From: Clostridium sp. CAG:590
Lineage (GTDB): Bacteria; Bacillota; Clostridia; Lachnospirales; Lachnospiraceae
DNA length: 17,557 nt
Assembly (NCBI GenBank): GCA_000431135.1
Contig: HF987801.1
Span: 1 to 17,557 of the forward strand
Direction: 5' to 3'
In this document: positions 1-8,468 of the stretch, piece by piece
How positions within the stretch are numbered: the stretch's first letter is position 1
How the letters are laid out: each line of letters begins with the position of its first letter
Notes under the pieces: generated by a model
What the model saw: only the letters and a program-made list of their open reading frames with translations
Told to the model about the DNA's origin: nothing
The model's database searches: none
Made by a program: the position numbers and the translations under genes

Positions 1-3
1 CTT

Positions 4-18
4 ACGCTGTGCAAGGGT
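4..18 (-). repeat. Left copy of 15-bp terminal inverted repeat, downstream of gatB
   Basis: Read on the minus strand, the 15-mer ACCCTTGCACAGCGT begins 6 nt after the gatB stop codon. The same 15-mer lies on the plus strand at 17539-17553, immediately after galT, so the two copies form a perfect inverted repeat across the window. Its position right after a stop codon suggests the 5' arm of a transcription terminator whose second arm (GCTGTGCAAGGG expected) lies outside the window. That second arm is not visible, so the terminator reading is inference. Confidence 0.6.
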
Positions 19-24
19 ATAAGT

Positions 25-1455
25 CTACAGGAGTTCTTTGAGAATCTGATTCACCATACCCGGATTGGCTTTCCCCTTCATAGCCTTCATTGTCTGTCCG
101 ACTAAGAATCCGATTGCCTTCTCCTTACCGTTACGATAGTCTTCTACCGATTGTGGATTACCTGCAATGACCTTCTCAACTGTTGCACGAAGTGCGCCTT
201 CATCATTGACGGTCTTAAGTCCTTTCTCTTCCACATATTTGTCCGGATCAATATCTTTCTCAAAAATGATCTCAAATACTTCCTTTGCAACACTCGAATT
301 GATTGCCTGGGAATCTACTAACTTGATCAATTTTGCAAGGTTCTCTGCGGAGAATGTGATATCCTCTGCGTCCATCTCATGTTCCTTCAACAGACGCATC
401 GTCTCTACCATCAGCCAGTTGGAAACTTTTTTCGGATTGGCTCCTAATGCAACCGTCTCTTCAAAGATATCTGCTAACTTCTTCGTACCGGTTAAGATGT
501 CTGCATCATACTCTGGCAGACCATATTCTGCCTGATATCTTGCCTTCTTCTCCTCGCGGAACTCCGGCTGTTTTGCACGGATCTCGTCTAACCATGCATC
601 ACTGATAAGGATCGGAACAAGGTCCGGATCCGGGAAATAACGATAATCCTGTGCATCCTCTTTGGAACGCATTGCATAAGAATATTCCTTTGCATCATCC
701 CATCTTCTGGTCTCCTGAATAACCTTCTCACCAGACTCTAACAGATCGATCTGTCTCTCTCTTTCATTCTCAATTGCTCTGGCAATTGCTTTAAAGGAAT
801 TCAGGTTCTTCATCTCGGTTCTGGTACCAAACTCCTCTGCTCCTACCTCGCGGATAGAAAGATTCACATCCGCACGCATGGAACCTTCATTCAACTTACA
901 ATCAGATGCGCCAAGATACTGAATCGTCATACGGAGCTTGTCTAAATACGCAATTACTTCTTCCGCAGAACGCATATCCGGTTCCGATACAATCTCAATC
1001 AAAGGCACACCGGAACGGTTATAATCTACCAAAGAACTATCTGTATATGGATCATGCACCAGCTTACCGGCATCCTCCTCCATATGAATCTCATGAATAC
1101 CAATCCATTTCTTCTTACCTTCTACCTCAATCTCCACTTTACCATTCCGGCAGATTGGATAATACAACTGCGAGATCTGGTAATTCTGTGGATTATCCGG
1201 ATAGAAATAATTCTTACGGTCAAACTTACAATTCTGTGTAATCGTACAATTGGTTGCAAGACCAACTGCAATTGCCTTATTCACAACTTCCTTATTCAAT
1301 ACAGGAAGGGAACCCGGCATACCGGTACATACCGGACATGTATGTGTATTCGGCGCTCCACCAAATGCAGTCGAGCATCCGCAGAAAATCTTCGTCTTGG
1401 TGGCTAATTCTACATGCACCTCTAAACCAATGACTGTCTCATATGCTTTACTCAT
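25..1455 (-). CDS. gatB: Aspartyl/glutamyl-tRNA amidotransferase subunit B
   Basis: GatB is the kinase/tRNA-binding subunit of the GatCAB complex. It activates the side chain of misacylated Glu-tRNA(Gln) or Asp-tRNA(Asn) with ATP so that ammonia from GatA can amidate it in the cytoplasm. The 476-residue length is normal. The N-terminal catalytic domain opens with GLEVHVEL (residues 10-17), and C25, C27, C40 and C43 form the CxC...CxxC pattern of the GatB zinc site. The C-terminal part, from roughly residue 330, matches the helical and YqeY-like tail that grips the tRNA elbow. The ATG is preceded by a GGGAGG site that overlaps the end of gatA; the gap to the gatA stop is 2 nt, so the two are translationally coupled. 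It is the last gene of gatCAB. Identification is secure. Confidence 0.97.
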   Translation of the reverse strand: MSKAYETVIGLEVHVELATKTKIFCGCSTAFGGAPNTHTCPVCTGMPGSLPVLNKEVVNKAIAVGLATNCTITQNCKFDRKNYFYPDNPQNYQISQLYYPICRNGKVEIEVEGKKKWIGIHEIHMEEDAGKLVHDPYTDSSLVDYNRSGVPLIEIVSEPDMRSAEEVIAYLDKLRMTIQYLGASDCKLNEGSMRADVNLSIREVGAEEFGTRTEMKNLNSFKAIARAIENERERQIDLLESGEKVIQETRRWDDAKEYSYAMRSKEDAQDYRYFPDPDLVPILISDAWLDEIRAKQPEFREEKKARYQAEYGLPEYDADILTGTKKLADIFEETVALGANPKKVSNWLMVETMRLLKEHEMDAEDITFSAENLAKLIKLVDSQAINSSVAKEVFEIIFEKDIDPDKYVEEKGLKTVNDEGALRATVEKVIAGNPQSVEDYRNGKEKAIGFLVGQTMKAMKGKANPGMVNQILKELL

Positions 1456-1457
1456 GT

Positions 1458-2927
1458 CTAAGCCTCCCTTTCTACTGCAAATGCAGGTCTTTGATATTCT
1501 CTCGTCTGCTCAAATGCGTATGCAGCCCGAATAATACTCTTCTCGTCAAAATGCTTTCCAAGAAGCTGTAAACCGATCGGAAGTCCGTTGCTGTCCTGTC
1601 CACAAGGAAGGGAAATGCCCGGAAGACCTGCTAAGTTCACAGATACCGTATAGATATCTCCCAAATACATCTTAATCGGATCGCTTAACGACTCACCCAT
1701 CTTAAGTGCTGTTGTCGGTGCAACCGGCCCTAAGATGACGTCATACTTTTCAAATGCCTTATCAAATGCACCCTTGATCAATGCCTTTGTACGAAGTGCT
1801 TTCATGTAATATGCATCATAATAACCGGAAGAAAGTACAAAGGAACCGAGCATAATTCTACGCTTTACCTCTGGTCCAAATCCTTCGGAACGTGTCTTCT
1901 TATACATGTTATGAAGATCTGTGTATTCCTTAGTACGATAACCATACTTCACACCATCGAAGCGCTCTAAGTTCGAGCTTGCTTCTGCCGATGCGATAAT
2001 GTAATATGCCGGAATTGCATATTCAACCAGACTCAGATCAAATTCTTCTACAATGGCACCCTTAGCCTCTAACGCCTTCGCTGCTGCTAATACAGCATCT
2101 TTTACTTCTGTGTCTAATCCTTCCCCAAGATAATCCTTTGGAATACCAATCTTCATACCCTTTACATCATCGACCAATGCACTTGTGAAGTCATCTCCTG
2201 CTTCTTTAACAGAAGTAGAATCCTTATCATCCTTACCACAGATTGCTTCTAAGATAGTCGCACAGTCCGTTACATCCTTAGCAAGCGGTCCGATCTGATC
2301 CAAAGAAGAACCATATGCGATCAATCCATAACGGGATACACGTCCATATGTTGGCTTAATACCTGTTACGCCACAGAACCCTGCCGGCTGGCGGATACTT
2401 CCACCGGTATCGGAACCTAATGCATACGGAACTTCCTCTGCCGCAACTGCTGCTGCAGAACCACCGGAAGAACCGCCCGGTACTCTTGCAAGATCCCATG
2501 GATTCTTAGTCTCTCCATAATAAGAAGTCTCCGTTGTGGAACCCATTGCAAATTCATCCATATTCGTCTTACCAACGATTACTGCTCCTGCTGCCTCTAA
2601 CTTCTCTACTGCGGTTGCGGTAAATGTTGGTACAAAATTACTCAATATCTTAGAAGAACAGGTTGTCAACATACCATTGATACACATATTATCCTTAATG
2701 GCAACCGGAACTCCGGCTAATGGTCCGGTCAGTGTTCCATCGTCGATCAACTTCTGTACTTCTTCCGCTCTTGCCAATGCACCCTCACGGTCAATCGTTA
2801 CAAATGCATTGATATCCTTATCTTTTGCTTCCAAACTATCAAGATATGCTGTTGTTGCTTCCACAACCGATATCTCTTTGTTCCGTATCTTCTTGCCGAG
2901 TTCTACGGCAGTCATACTCAAATCCAT
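1458..2927 (-). CDS. gatA: Aspartyl/glutamyl-tRNA amidotransferase subunit A
   Basis: GatA is the glutaminase subunit of GatCAB. It hydrolyses glutamine and passes ammonia to GatB for conversion of Glu-tRNA(Gln) and Asp-tRNA(Asn) to their amidated forms. The 489-residue protein carries the amidase signature: GGSSGGS at residues 151-157, then GSDTGGSIRQP from residue 171. By family knowledge the Ser-cisSer-Lys triad maps to K78 (in GVPVAIKDN), S153 and S177. It sits between gatC (18-nt gap) and gatB (2-nt gap). The ATG has an AAGGAG site 7-8 nt upstream inside the gatC-gatA gap. No truncation or missing catalytic residue is seen. Its presence implies that the organism makes at least one of Gln-tRNA or Asn-tRNA by the indirect route. 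Confidence 0.97.
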   Translation of the reverse strand: MDLSMTAVELGKKIRNKEISVVEATTAYLDSLEAKDKDINAFVTIDREGALARAEEVQKLIDDGTLTGPLAGVPVAIKDNMCINGMLTTCSSKILSNFVPTFTATAVEKLEAAGAVIVGKTNMDEFAMGSTTETSYYGETKNPWDLARVPGGSSGGSAAAVAAEEVPYALGSDTGGSIRQPAGFCGVTGIKPTYGRVSRYGLIAYGSSLDQIGPLAKDVTDCATILEAICGKDDKDSTSVKEAGDDFTSALVDDVKGMKIGIPKDYLGEGLDTEVKDAVLAAAKALEAKGAIVEEFDLSLVEYAIPAYYIIASAEASSNLERFDGVKYGYRTKEYTDLHNMYKKTRSEGFGPEVKRRIMLGSFVLSSGYYDAYYMKALRTKALIKGAFDKAFEKYDVILGPVAPTTALKMGESLSDPIKMYLGDIYTVSVNLAGLPGISLPCGQDSNGLPIGLQLLGKHFDEKSIIRAAYAFEQTREYQRPAFAVEREA

Positions 2928-2945
2928 GTTGTTCTCCTTCCTGTC

Positions 2946-3233
2946 TTAGTCAAATGTCTTAGGCACCTTGTACGCTCCATCCTTCTGCTCCGGTGCATTC
3001 TTTAACATATTCTCTCTGTCATCCGCATTGGTTACGACATCTTCCCGAAATACATTGTGCACAGAAAATGTATGACTCATTGGTTCTACACCATCTGTGT
3101 CTAACTCATTTAACTTACCGACATACTCCAACATATTGGACATATCATTCTTAGCCTGTTCCTTCTCTTCATCGGACAATTCCAGCTTAGCAAGAATTCC
3201 TACATACTCAATTGTCTCATCCGTTATCTGCAT
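2946..3233 (-). CDS. gatC: Aspartyl/glutamyl-tRNA amidotransferase subunit C
   Basis: GatC is the small subunit that wraps around the GatA-GatB interface and stabilises the amidotransferase. At 95 residues it has the usual length. The N-terminal helix begins ITDETIEYVGILAKLELS, followed by the acidic linker typical of the family and a conserved mid-region with LDTDGVEPMSHT near residues 43-54, ending in VPKTFD. The start ATG has a textbook AGGAGG 6 nt upstream. It is the first gene of gatCAB. The upstream side is isolated from the chemoreceptor gene by a terminator at 3316-3345, so transcription of gatCAB must start within the roughly 80 bp between. I could only see weak promoter elements there. 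Confidence 0.95.
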   Translation of the reverse strand: MQITDETIEYVGILAKLELSDEEKEQAKNDMSNMLEYVGKLNELDTDGVEPMSHTFSVHNVFREDVVTNADDRENMLKNAPEQKDGAYKVPKTFD

Positions 3234-3315
3234 AATATACCTCCTGTCATCTATTCTATACGAAACAAATGACCAGTTATCTACTACTCATATCTCGTAT
3301 ATTGCAATCCTCATG

Positions 3316-3345
3316 AAAAATCCCAGAGTCATAACAACTCTGGGA
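3316..3345 (-). terminator. Rho-independent terminator of the chemoreceptor gene
   Basis: A perfect 9-bp inverted repeat, TCCCAGAGT and ACTCTGGGA, encloses a 7-nt loop (3321-3345). On the minus strand it is followed at once by TTTTT (3320-3316). It lies about 65 nt past the stop codon of the chemotaxis protein and before gatC, separating the two transcription units. Confidence 0.88.
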
Positions 3346-3411
3346 CGACTCTGTCACTTTCACAGTTAGTCTGATACTAGCATAAATACAAGCCAAATGC
3401 AAGTAAAAACC

Positions 3412-5505
3412 TTACCTGCTAAGATTAAACTGTGCCACAAAATCTTTGATCACATTGACGGACTTGTTACATTCCTGAAGCTTATCATACCCATCCATAA
3501 CCAGACTCTGCGTGCTACCGGACTTTTCTGCAATACCACTGATTCCGGCTGTAGACTGCTCCACCATATAATTAATATCCGCAACTGTATTACTGATCTG
3601 ATCAATATGCTGCTGCAGATCAACAACTGCCGTTTCAGTCTCCTGCATAACATGTTGAAAAGCGTCTGCATCCATACGATACTGCTCCCCCATCTTTGCA
3701 AAATTATTATAGTCATCAAGAACAGTGTTACCAAGAAACTCCATAATGGTTGTCAGACACTCTGTCATATTCGTCACTGCTCCATTTACTTCATGCACAA
3801 TGGAATCAATGGTGGAAACCGTGTCTAACGTCTGGGACGCAAGCGTTCCGATCTCGGAAGCTACTACTGCAAAACCTCTTCCTGCTTCACCTGCTCTTGC
3901 CGCTTCTATATTCGCATTGAGTGCCAACAGATTCGTTTGGGAAGAGATATCCTTGATATTATCCGTCAATACATTAATCTTCTGTACAGCCTTCGACTGT
4001 TCCATGGCTTCCTCACTCTTCTCTTTCATTACCGCATACATCTGATCTGTCTTATTGCGGGATTCCATGCTAACCCGTTCCATCTCTTCTGCTCTTGCCT
4101 GGATCTGTCCCGAATTATTCTCTCCATCCACCGCTAATTGATGAATACTGTCAGAGCTTTGCTTCATGATCTCTACATTCTCCACAATCCGTTCTGTATT
4201 CGAGTTCGTCTCCTGCATTCCCGCAGCCAGCTCCTGTGTTACCGCCGAATTATCCTCCGCAAAATCGCTATTCTGCTTCATAAGCTGATTCAGGTCTTCC
4301 GTATTCTCTTCCAATACCTGTTGCGTCTGCTGAAGGTCTTCCATCAGACCGCATAACGTCTTACGCATCTTGTGGATCTGCTTCGCCATAACACCAATCT
4401 CATCCTTTTGCCTGCGAAGCTTGCCTCCGTTCTCAGTCGGGCTGAAATCCAACTGCGCTGTCTGATCAATGATAGCAGTCAACTGCCGGATTGGATTTGC
4501 CATCCTGGTACCCATAATAGTTCCAATTACCGTTGCGATCACAACGGCTATCAGCATTGCAGCCAGTATCATCCGAACCAGGCTGTAAGCCTCTCCGTAT
4601 ATCTCATCCTCCGGTGCAGTCAGAACAAACTTCATTCCATTATCCAAATTATTGTATAGCAACTGCTTCTTCGTTCCCTGATAAGAATATTGCATTGCTA
4701 TTCCCTGCTTGTCATCATCCGTTATGATCTCTGTAGCCTTAGCAAGTGATGGATCCATATCCGTGATCACAGTTCCATTATCTGCCTGCTTATGATAAGT
4801 GATCGCTCCATCCGCATCCATCAGAAATGCATATCCTGACTGATAGATCTTTGTCTCGTCTACCAGATCTGTAATCTGTGAAAAATCAATATCCATGCCG
4901 ATCACACCGATCGAAGTTCCGTCTTCCGCAAAGAGTGGTACCACATAAGAGATCATGTAGATATTAACATTCTCATTCATGTATGGAGACATCCAGATTG
5001 CTTTCCCTGCCTGAACCGGAAGATAATACCATCCCACATGCTCCATATCCCCTTCTTCATACATAGAAAAATCAGTCGGTGTCAGACATTCCAGATCACT
5101 GTCAAGCGATGACCGCTGTGCAAATATACCGGAAGTCGGATTGGAATACTTCGGATTATACCGAAGATACACTGTCACCGCTCCATTGGTGTGATTGGCA
5201 AAATTCAATACCGTCTTCTCCACCTTGTCCGTATAGCTGTCAGCATATTCCTTGCTCTTCACAAACTTCTCATAATCAAAACCACTCATTGCAACTTCGC
5301 TCATTGTATCTACCGACTGTTCGATCTTCTGAATCACCGAGTTGATCTCTCCTGCTTTCTTCATCCCTGTCAGTTGCATCTTGGCTACCGCATCATTCCC
5401 TGCTGTCTTCATTGAATCCGAGATTGCAAGAACTCCGATCAGAACTGCTGTCAACAATGAACAGGTCAATATAGACACGATCAGTTTCATCTTAATAGAC
5501 TTCAT
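3412..5505 (-). CDS. Methyl-accepting chemotaxis protein with extracytoplasmic cache domain
   Basis: This is a transmembrane chemoreceptor of 697 residues that would couple an external ligand to CheA/CheW and flagellar motion. It has a short cytoplasmic start, then TM1 at about residues 8-28. An extracytoplasmic region of about 280 residues follows, with the look of a double-cache (dCache_1) domain, including IGVIGMDIDFSQ and a YAFLMDADGAITYH segment. TM2 lies near residues 309-331, then a HAMP domain beginning around MANPIRQL, and a long coiled-coil signalling domain. The signalling hairpin tip includes SSQTNLLALNANIEAARAGE and GRGFAVVASEI (about residues 515-548), the most conserved MCP segment. 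No C-terminal CheR-tethering pentapeptide is visible; the protein ends in VAQFNLSR. It is monocistronic, with terminators on both flanks. The ligand cannot be inferred. It suggests the host is motile. Confidence 0.95.
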   Translation of the reverse strand: MKSIKMKLIVSILTCSLLTAVLIGVLAISDSMKTAGNDAVAKMQLTGMKKAGEINSVIQKIEQSVDTMSEVAMSGFDYEKFVKSKEYADSYTDKVEKTVLNFANHTNGAVTVYLRYNPKYSNPTSGIFAQRSSLDSDLECLTPTDFSMYEEGDMEHVGWYYLPVQAGKAIWMSPYMNENVNIYMISYVVPLFAEDGTSIGVIGMDIDFSQITDLVDETKIYQSGYAFLMDADGAITYHKQADNGTVITDMDPSLAKATEIITDDDKQGIAMQYSYQGTKKQLLYNNLDNGMKFVLTAPEDEIYGEAYSLVRMILAAMLIAVVIATVIGTIMGTRMANPIRQLTAIIDQTAQLDFSPTENGGKLRRQKDEIGVMAKQIHKMRKTLCGLMEDLQQTQQVLEENTEDLNQLMKQNSDFAEDNSAVTQELAAGMQETNSNTERIVENVEIMKQSSDSIHQLAVDGENNSGQIQARAEEMERVSMESRNKTDQMYAVMKEKSEEAMEQSKAVQKINVLTDNIKDISSQTNLLALNANIEAARAGEAGRGFAVVASEIGTLASQTLDTVSTIDSIVHEVNGAVTNMTECLTTIMEFLGNTVLDDYNNFAKMGEQYRMDADAFQHVMQETETAVVDLQQHIDQISNTVADINYMVEQSTAGISGIAEKSGSTQSLVMDGYDKLQECNKSVNVIKDFVAQFNLSR

Positions 5506-5588
5506 AAGTATCCCCTTTCCTTTTCAACATATATCCGGGTTATTCCACTTTTCCTATATCTATGGAGCAACCACGAATGTTTTCTCTC

Positions 5589-5617
5589 ATTGTACCACAA
5601 TCCGGGCTGTATATCCA
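5589..5617 (-). promoter_or_regulatory. Candidate promoter of the chemoreceptor gene
   Basis: On the minus strand TGGATA (5617-5612) and TACAAT (5594-5589) are separated by 17 nt, giving a sigma-A-like promoter with a good -10 and a moderate -35. The leader to the ATG would be about 75 nt. A CCGGATAT motif nearer the gene resembles a flagellar sigma -10 (CCGATAT) but carries an extra base and lacks a well-spaced TAAA. Confidence 0.4.
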
Positions 5618-5680
5618 TGAAAATTATCCTGGCAGATTCCATCTGATTCTTCACATTCATTGTAGCCCTTTCCAATATCT

Positions 5681-5731
5681 AAAAAAGGAACAACGTCCCA
5701 ACCCAAAAACGTGGGTCAGGTGTTGCTCCTT
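5681..5731 (-). terminator. Terminator after the histidine phosphatase gene
   Basis: A long imperfect hairpin pairs 5687-5705 with 5712-5729, with GGAACAAC on one arm and GTTGCTCC on the other plus a CCCA/TGGG upper stem. On the minus strand it is followed by TTTTTT (5686-5681). It begins about 10 nt beyond the stop codon of the 5742-6275 gene. A-rich sequence on the other side is short, so it acts mainly on the minus strand. Confidence 0.85.
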
Positions 5732-5741
5732 TTACTAACTT

Positions 5742-6275
5742 CTATCTTTCATACTTCCGGATCTCACAATTCCGGATACCGAATGCAGCAAAATCCTCAT
5801 TTGTCATGTCATGAAAATATGACTCTACAAAACGGGAGATTCCGTTATGCGCCACTAGCAGGTATGTCTTATCTGCCGCCATAACCTCATCTAACAGATT
5901 ATAAATCCGCTGTGCCATCTGTAACATAGATTCGCCGCCCTCATAGTGATCAATGAAGTGCGTCTTGGCAATCTCGAATTTCTCTCCATGCCGTGGGGTA
6001 GACTCATATTTACCAAAGTTCTGTTCCTTCAGCCTTGGCTCTTCCCGCATTGGAACACCGGTGATCTCCGATACATGTCTTGCCGTCTCCGACGCCCGTA
6101 CAAGCGGCGAATACAGGATTTCATCAAATGTAATTCCCTTTGCCACGATCTTCTCACCAAGTTCGATCGCCTGCTGATGTCCTAATTCTGTCAATTCAAT
6201 ATCAGTTGCCCCGCAGATCTTATTCTCTACATTCCACACGGTCTGCCCATGTCTTGCAAAGTACACATATGCCAT
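5742..6275 (-). CDS. Histidine phosphatase family protein (phosphoglycerate mutase-like)
   Basis: This is a cytoplasmic member of the histidine phosphatase superfamily (177 residues). The family transfers phosphate to an active-site histidine and mostly hydrolyses small phosphorylated metabolites. The RHG motif is at residues 8-10 with the nucleophile H9. R60 in SPLVRASETA, E84 in LKEQNFGKYE and H143 in VAHNG complete the expected catalytic pocket. The C-terminus matches the single-domain bacterial phosphatases annotated as GpmB- or CobC-like, and the exact substrate cannot be told. The ATG follows AGGAGA with 7-nt spacing and lies 11 nt downstream of the HAD gene, so the two phosphatases form an operon, closed by the terminator at 5681-5731. 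Confidence 0.9.
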   Translation of the reverse strand: MAYVYFARHGQTVWNVENKICGATDIELTELGHQQAIELGEKIVAKGITFDEILYSPLVRASETARHVSEITGVPMREEPRLKEQNFGKYESTPRHGEKFEIAKTHFIDHYEGGESMLQMAQRIYNLLDEVMAADKTYLLVAHNGISRFVESYFHDMTNEDFAAFGIRNCEIRKYER

Positions 6276-6286
6276 ATATTTTTCTC

Positions 6287-7111
6287 CTATATCAAACCAT
6301 AATGCATAAACGCATTCTTAATTCCATCCTCATCAACTGCACTCGTCTCATAATCGGCAATCTCTTTGAGAATCGGATTTGCGTTACCCATGGCAATTCC
6401 GACTGCACATGCCCGAAGCATACCCATGTCATTCTCGCCATCACCAATGCCGATCGTATCTGCCATATCTGCTCCATAATATCGGATAGCTGTCTCAATC
6501 CCAACACCTTTGTGCATTCCGATTTCCGATACCTCACCGCAGTTACCGGGCATATCGATTGCACTGTCTACCACCGTGAACTCCTTGCCAAGATCCCGGC
6601 GCACCTCTTCCGGATCATACTTCTTCGTAATATAGATCAGCTTATTCACTGCCAGCTTTGCAGGCTCCCGCACATCTGCAAGCGGCTGCACCAGATCATA
6701 TAACAGCTTATCATATGGCAATCCATTTGCCTCACAATAATCTGCATTTTCCTGCATATAGCGGATTGCCACATCATTGCCATACAGCTCTCTATTCGTT
6801 TCTAACAGGATTGCCATACCTCTTGTAAGAAAATAATCCAACAACCGTACATTCATCTCTTCTGTCATGGCACGATGAAAAACTACCTTTCCATCAATCT
6901 CAACGTAGGCTCCTGCCGATCCCACAATCCCGTCCAATGGAACACAAAGTATATTCTCATGCATTTCACAACGGCATCGACCCGAACATATAAATATCTT
7001 ATGTCCATTTTTTCTCGCCTGTATGATTGCTTTCATCGTGTTGTCCGGAACTCTGCCGTCTGCACCTACTAATGTTCCGTCAATATCCAAAAATACATAT
7101 TTTGTACTCAC
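6287..7111 (-). CDS. HAD-superfamily phosphatase, Cof/SupH type (IIB)
   Basis: This 274-residue protein is a Cof-type haloacid dehalogenase hydrolase, probably a cytoplasmic sugar phosphate or nucleotide/flavin phosphate phosphatase. All four HAD motifs are visible: DIDGT with D9 (nucleophile) and D11 (acid/base), S43 in CSGR, K201, and GDGENDMGML with D224 and D228 binding magnesium. The cap lies between motifs II and III, as in class IIB. The start is GTG, chosen because AGGAGG lies 8 nt upstream and the reading starts directly with the conserved N-terminal strand. The gene precedes the histidine phosphatase by 11 nt. The 89-nt gap to lrgB contains no terminator, so read-through from lrgAB is possible. 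Substrate is unknown. Confidence 0.92.
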   Translation of the reverse strand: MSTKYVFLDIDGTLVGADGRVPDNTMKAIIQARKNGHKIFICSGRCRCEMHENILCVPLDGIVGSAGAYVEIDGKVVFHRAMTEEMNVRLLDYFLTRGMAILLETNRELYGNDVAIRYMQENADYCEANGLPYDKLLYDLVQPLADVREPAKLAVNKLIYITKKYDPEEVRRDLGKEFTVVDSAIDMPGNCGEVSEIGMHKGVGIETAIRYYGADMADTIGIGDGENDMGMLRACAVGIAMGNANPILKEIADYETSAVDEDGIKNAFMHYGLI

Positions 7112-7200
7112 GTAAATATCCTCCTATGATCAACCCTGATTCTCTGTAATCCATCTTAAGAAATCACTCTTGATATAGAGGTATGATCTCGTAAGATATT

Positions 7201-7893
7201 CTATATAAAGCTAGCAAACACGGAGGCTCCCACCACGGTCAGCAAGCCTGCTACCGCAATCGAAAGACTGCTCATTGCTCCTTCAATCTCACCCATCTCC
7301 ATTGCCTTCGAGGTTCCCATGGCATGAGCGGAGCTTCCAATGGCAATTCCCTTTGCAATCGGTTCTTCAATCCGGAACACCTTACAGATTGTATCTGCGA
7401 TCATATTGCCAAATAACCCTGTTATTACAATGACCGCAACTGTAATTGTCACATAACCGCCTAACTCTTCTGATACACCCATGCCGATTGCTGTGGTAAT
7501 GGACTTCGGCAACATTGTCACATACTGCTTATGATTCAATCCCGCTACCAGGGAAAATACCAGAACACTGGTCAGACTGGTCAACACACCGGTACAGATA
7601 CCAACTACAATTGCCTTCCAGTTTCCCTTCAACAATTCCATCTGCTGATATAATGGGATTGCCAGACAAACCGTTGCCGGTGTCAGCAGATAACTTAAAT
7701 ACTTTGCACCTTCATAGTATGTATCATAATCCACATGACATGCCAATAATACCACAATCGTAATGGCAATCGCAAGCAATAATGGGTTAAATAATATAAA
7801 ATTGATCCGCTTCTTAAGCTGAACACCTGCCTCATAGGCAACCAGACTTAATACCACACCAAAAAATACGGATTCTACAAACAGATCATTCAT
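7201..7893 (-). CDS. lrgB: LrgB/CidB-family membrane protein
   Basis: LrgB is the larger partner of the LrgA/CidA holin-like pair. The family was described in control of murein hydrolase activity and lysis, and homologues in Bacillus (PftAB/YsbAB) take up pyruvate. The protein is almost wholly hydrophobic with several membrane segments, and it carries the conserved LPKSITTAIGMGVSEELGG and SSAHAMGTSKAME segments. I chose the ATG at 7893 (230 residues), which begins MNDLFVES and has AGGGGTGG upstream. A longer ORF from 7917 would add eight residues read through the end of lrgA. The ATG overlaps the lrgA stop by 8 nt (ATGAATGA), indicating translational coupling. No LytSR-type two-component pair lies beside it. 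Confidence 0.93.
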   Translation of the reverse strand: MNDLFVESVFFGVVLSLVAYEAGVQLKKRINFILFNPLLLAIAITIVVLLACHVDYDTYYEGAKYLSYLLTPATVCLAIPLYQQMELLKGNWKAIVVGICTGVLTSLTSVLVFSLVAGLNHKQYVTMLPKSITTAIGMGVSEELGGYVTITVAVIVITGLFGNMIADTICKVFRIEEPIAKGIAIGSSAHAMGTSKAMEMGEIEGAMSSLSIAVAGLLTVVGASVFASFI

Positions 7894-8278
7894 TGGCTTC
7901 CACCCCTTTTGCACCAAATGATTTTTCTTCCCGATTCTCTAAACGGATCACAAACTGGGTGATTTTACCGGATACAATCATCACAATTACCGTTGTGATC
8001 AGGGTGATCCCAATGATTGGAATCCAGATTGGTGCTAAGATGCCCCAGCTTTCCAATAATCCAACTGCTGCCGGGATGAACATTAATGGCATGATCTCAA
8101 TTAAGAATCTTCCTGTCTCCTCCACATGGGATAGCTTTACCACACCGGTCATCAGACCGGCAAACAAAATCACCAAACCATAAATGCTTGCCGGAATCGG
8201 CAACGGCAGATAATGATGTAATACTTCTCCTAAGAATGAAATGAACATAATTAAGCAGAATTGTTTCATATACTTCAA
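7886..8278 (-). CDS. lrgA: LrgA/CidA-family holin-like protein
   Basis: LrgA is the small holin-like membrane protein that works with LrgB. The 130-residue sequence has about four hydrophobic helices and the family hallmark LPLPIPASIYGLVILF near residues 25-40, followed by the LIEIMPLMFIPAAVGL segment. I keep the TTG start at 8278 because GAGGAAAGAGG lies 9 nt upstream of it. The next in-frame ATG (residue 4) would be 18 nt away, which is too far. The gene has its own candidate promoter at 8324-8352, is separated from the lacI-type gene by a terminator, and overlaps lrgB at its 3' end. Whether it acts in lysis or in carboxylate uptake cannot be told here. Confidence 0.92.
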   Translation of the reverse strand: MKYMKQFCLIMFISFLGEVLHHYLPLPIPASIYGLVILFAGLMTGVVKLSHVEETGRFLIEIMPLMFIPAAVGLLESWGILAPIWIPIIGITLITTVIVMIVSGKITQFVIRLENREEKSFGAKGVEANE

Positions 8279-8323
8279 ATTCTAACGCCTCTTTCCTCTT
8301 ATATCTTATATATCAACTGCAAT

Positions 8324-8352
8324 AGTGTACTACTAATTTCTTCCATTGTCAT
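8324..8352 (-). promoter_or_regulatory. Candidate promoter of lrgAB
   Basis: On the minus strand ATGACA (8352-8347) and TACACT (8329-8324) are separated by 17 nt. The -35 matches five of six consensus bases and the -10 four of six. It lies directly after the upstream terminator and would give a leader of about 40 nt with the GAGGAAAGAGG ribosome site. Confidence 0.4.
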
Positions 8353-8362
8353 GCTTTTCTTC

Positions 8363-8398
8363 AAAAAAAATACAATCCTTTCGGATTGTATTTTTTTC
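8363..8398 (-). terminator. Terminator between the lacI-type gene and lrgA
   Basis: TACAATCC (8371-8378) pairs perfectly with GGATTGTA (8383-8390) around a TTTC loop. The stem is flanked by eight A on one side and seven T on the other, so it would work on both strands. It closes the HD/LacI transcription unit on the minus strand. Confidence 0.9.
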
Positions 8399-8468
8399 TT
8401 TATGCAGTTTTCACATATTTTCCCGGATTCCAATAAAACTTCCTTAAAAATACCACAAACACATGACC

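Noticed and set aside
167..1534. Several plus-strand ORFs of 90-120 codons inside gatB
   Set aside because: They lie antisense to a complete, well-conserved gatB, have no ribosome sites and no recognisable protein features.
3240..3310. A strong promoter for gatCAB
   Set aside because: TAGAAT near 3255 could be a -10 but has no matching -35, and TTGCAA further up lacks a good -10 at proper spacing; not good enough to list.
5520..5560. Flagellar sigma factor (sigma-D/28) promoter upstream of the chemoreceptor
   Set aside because: CCGGATAT has an extra base compared with CCGATAT, and no TAAA box lies at the right distance; a sigma-A-like promoter nearby is better.
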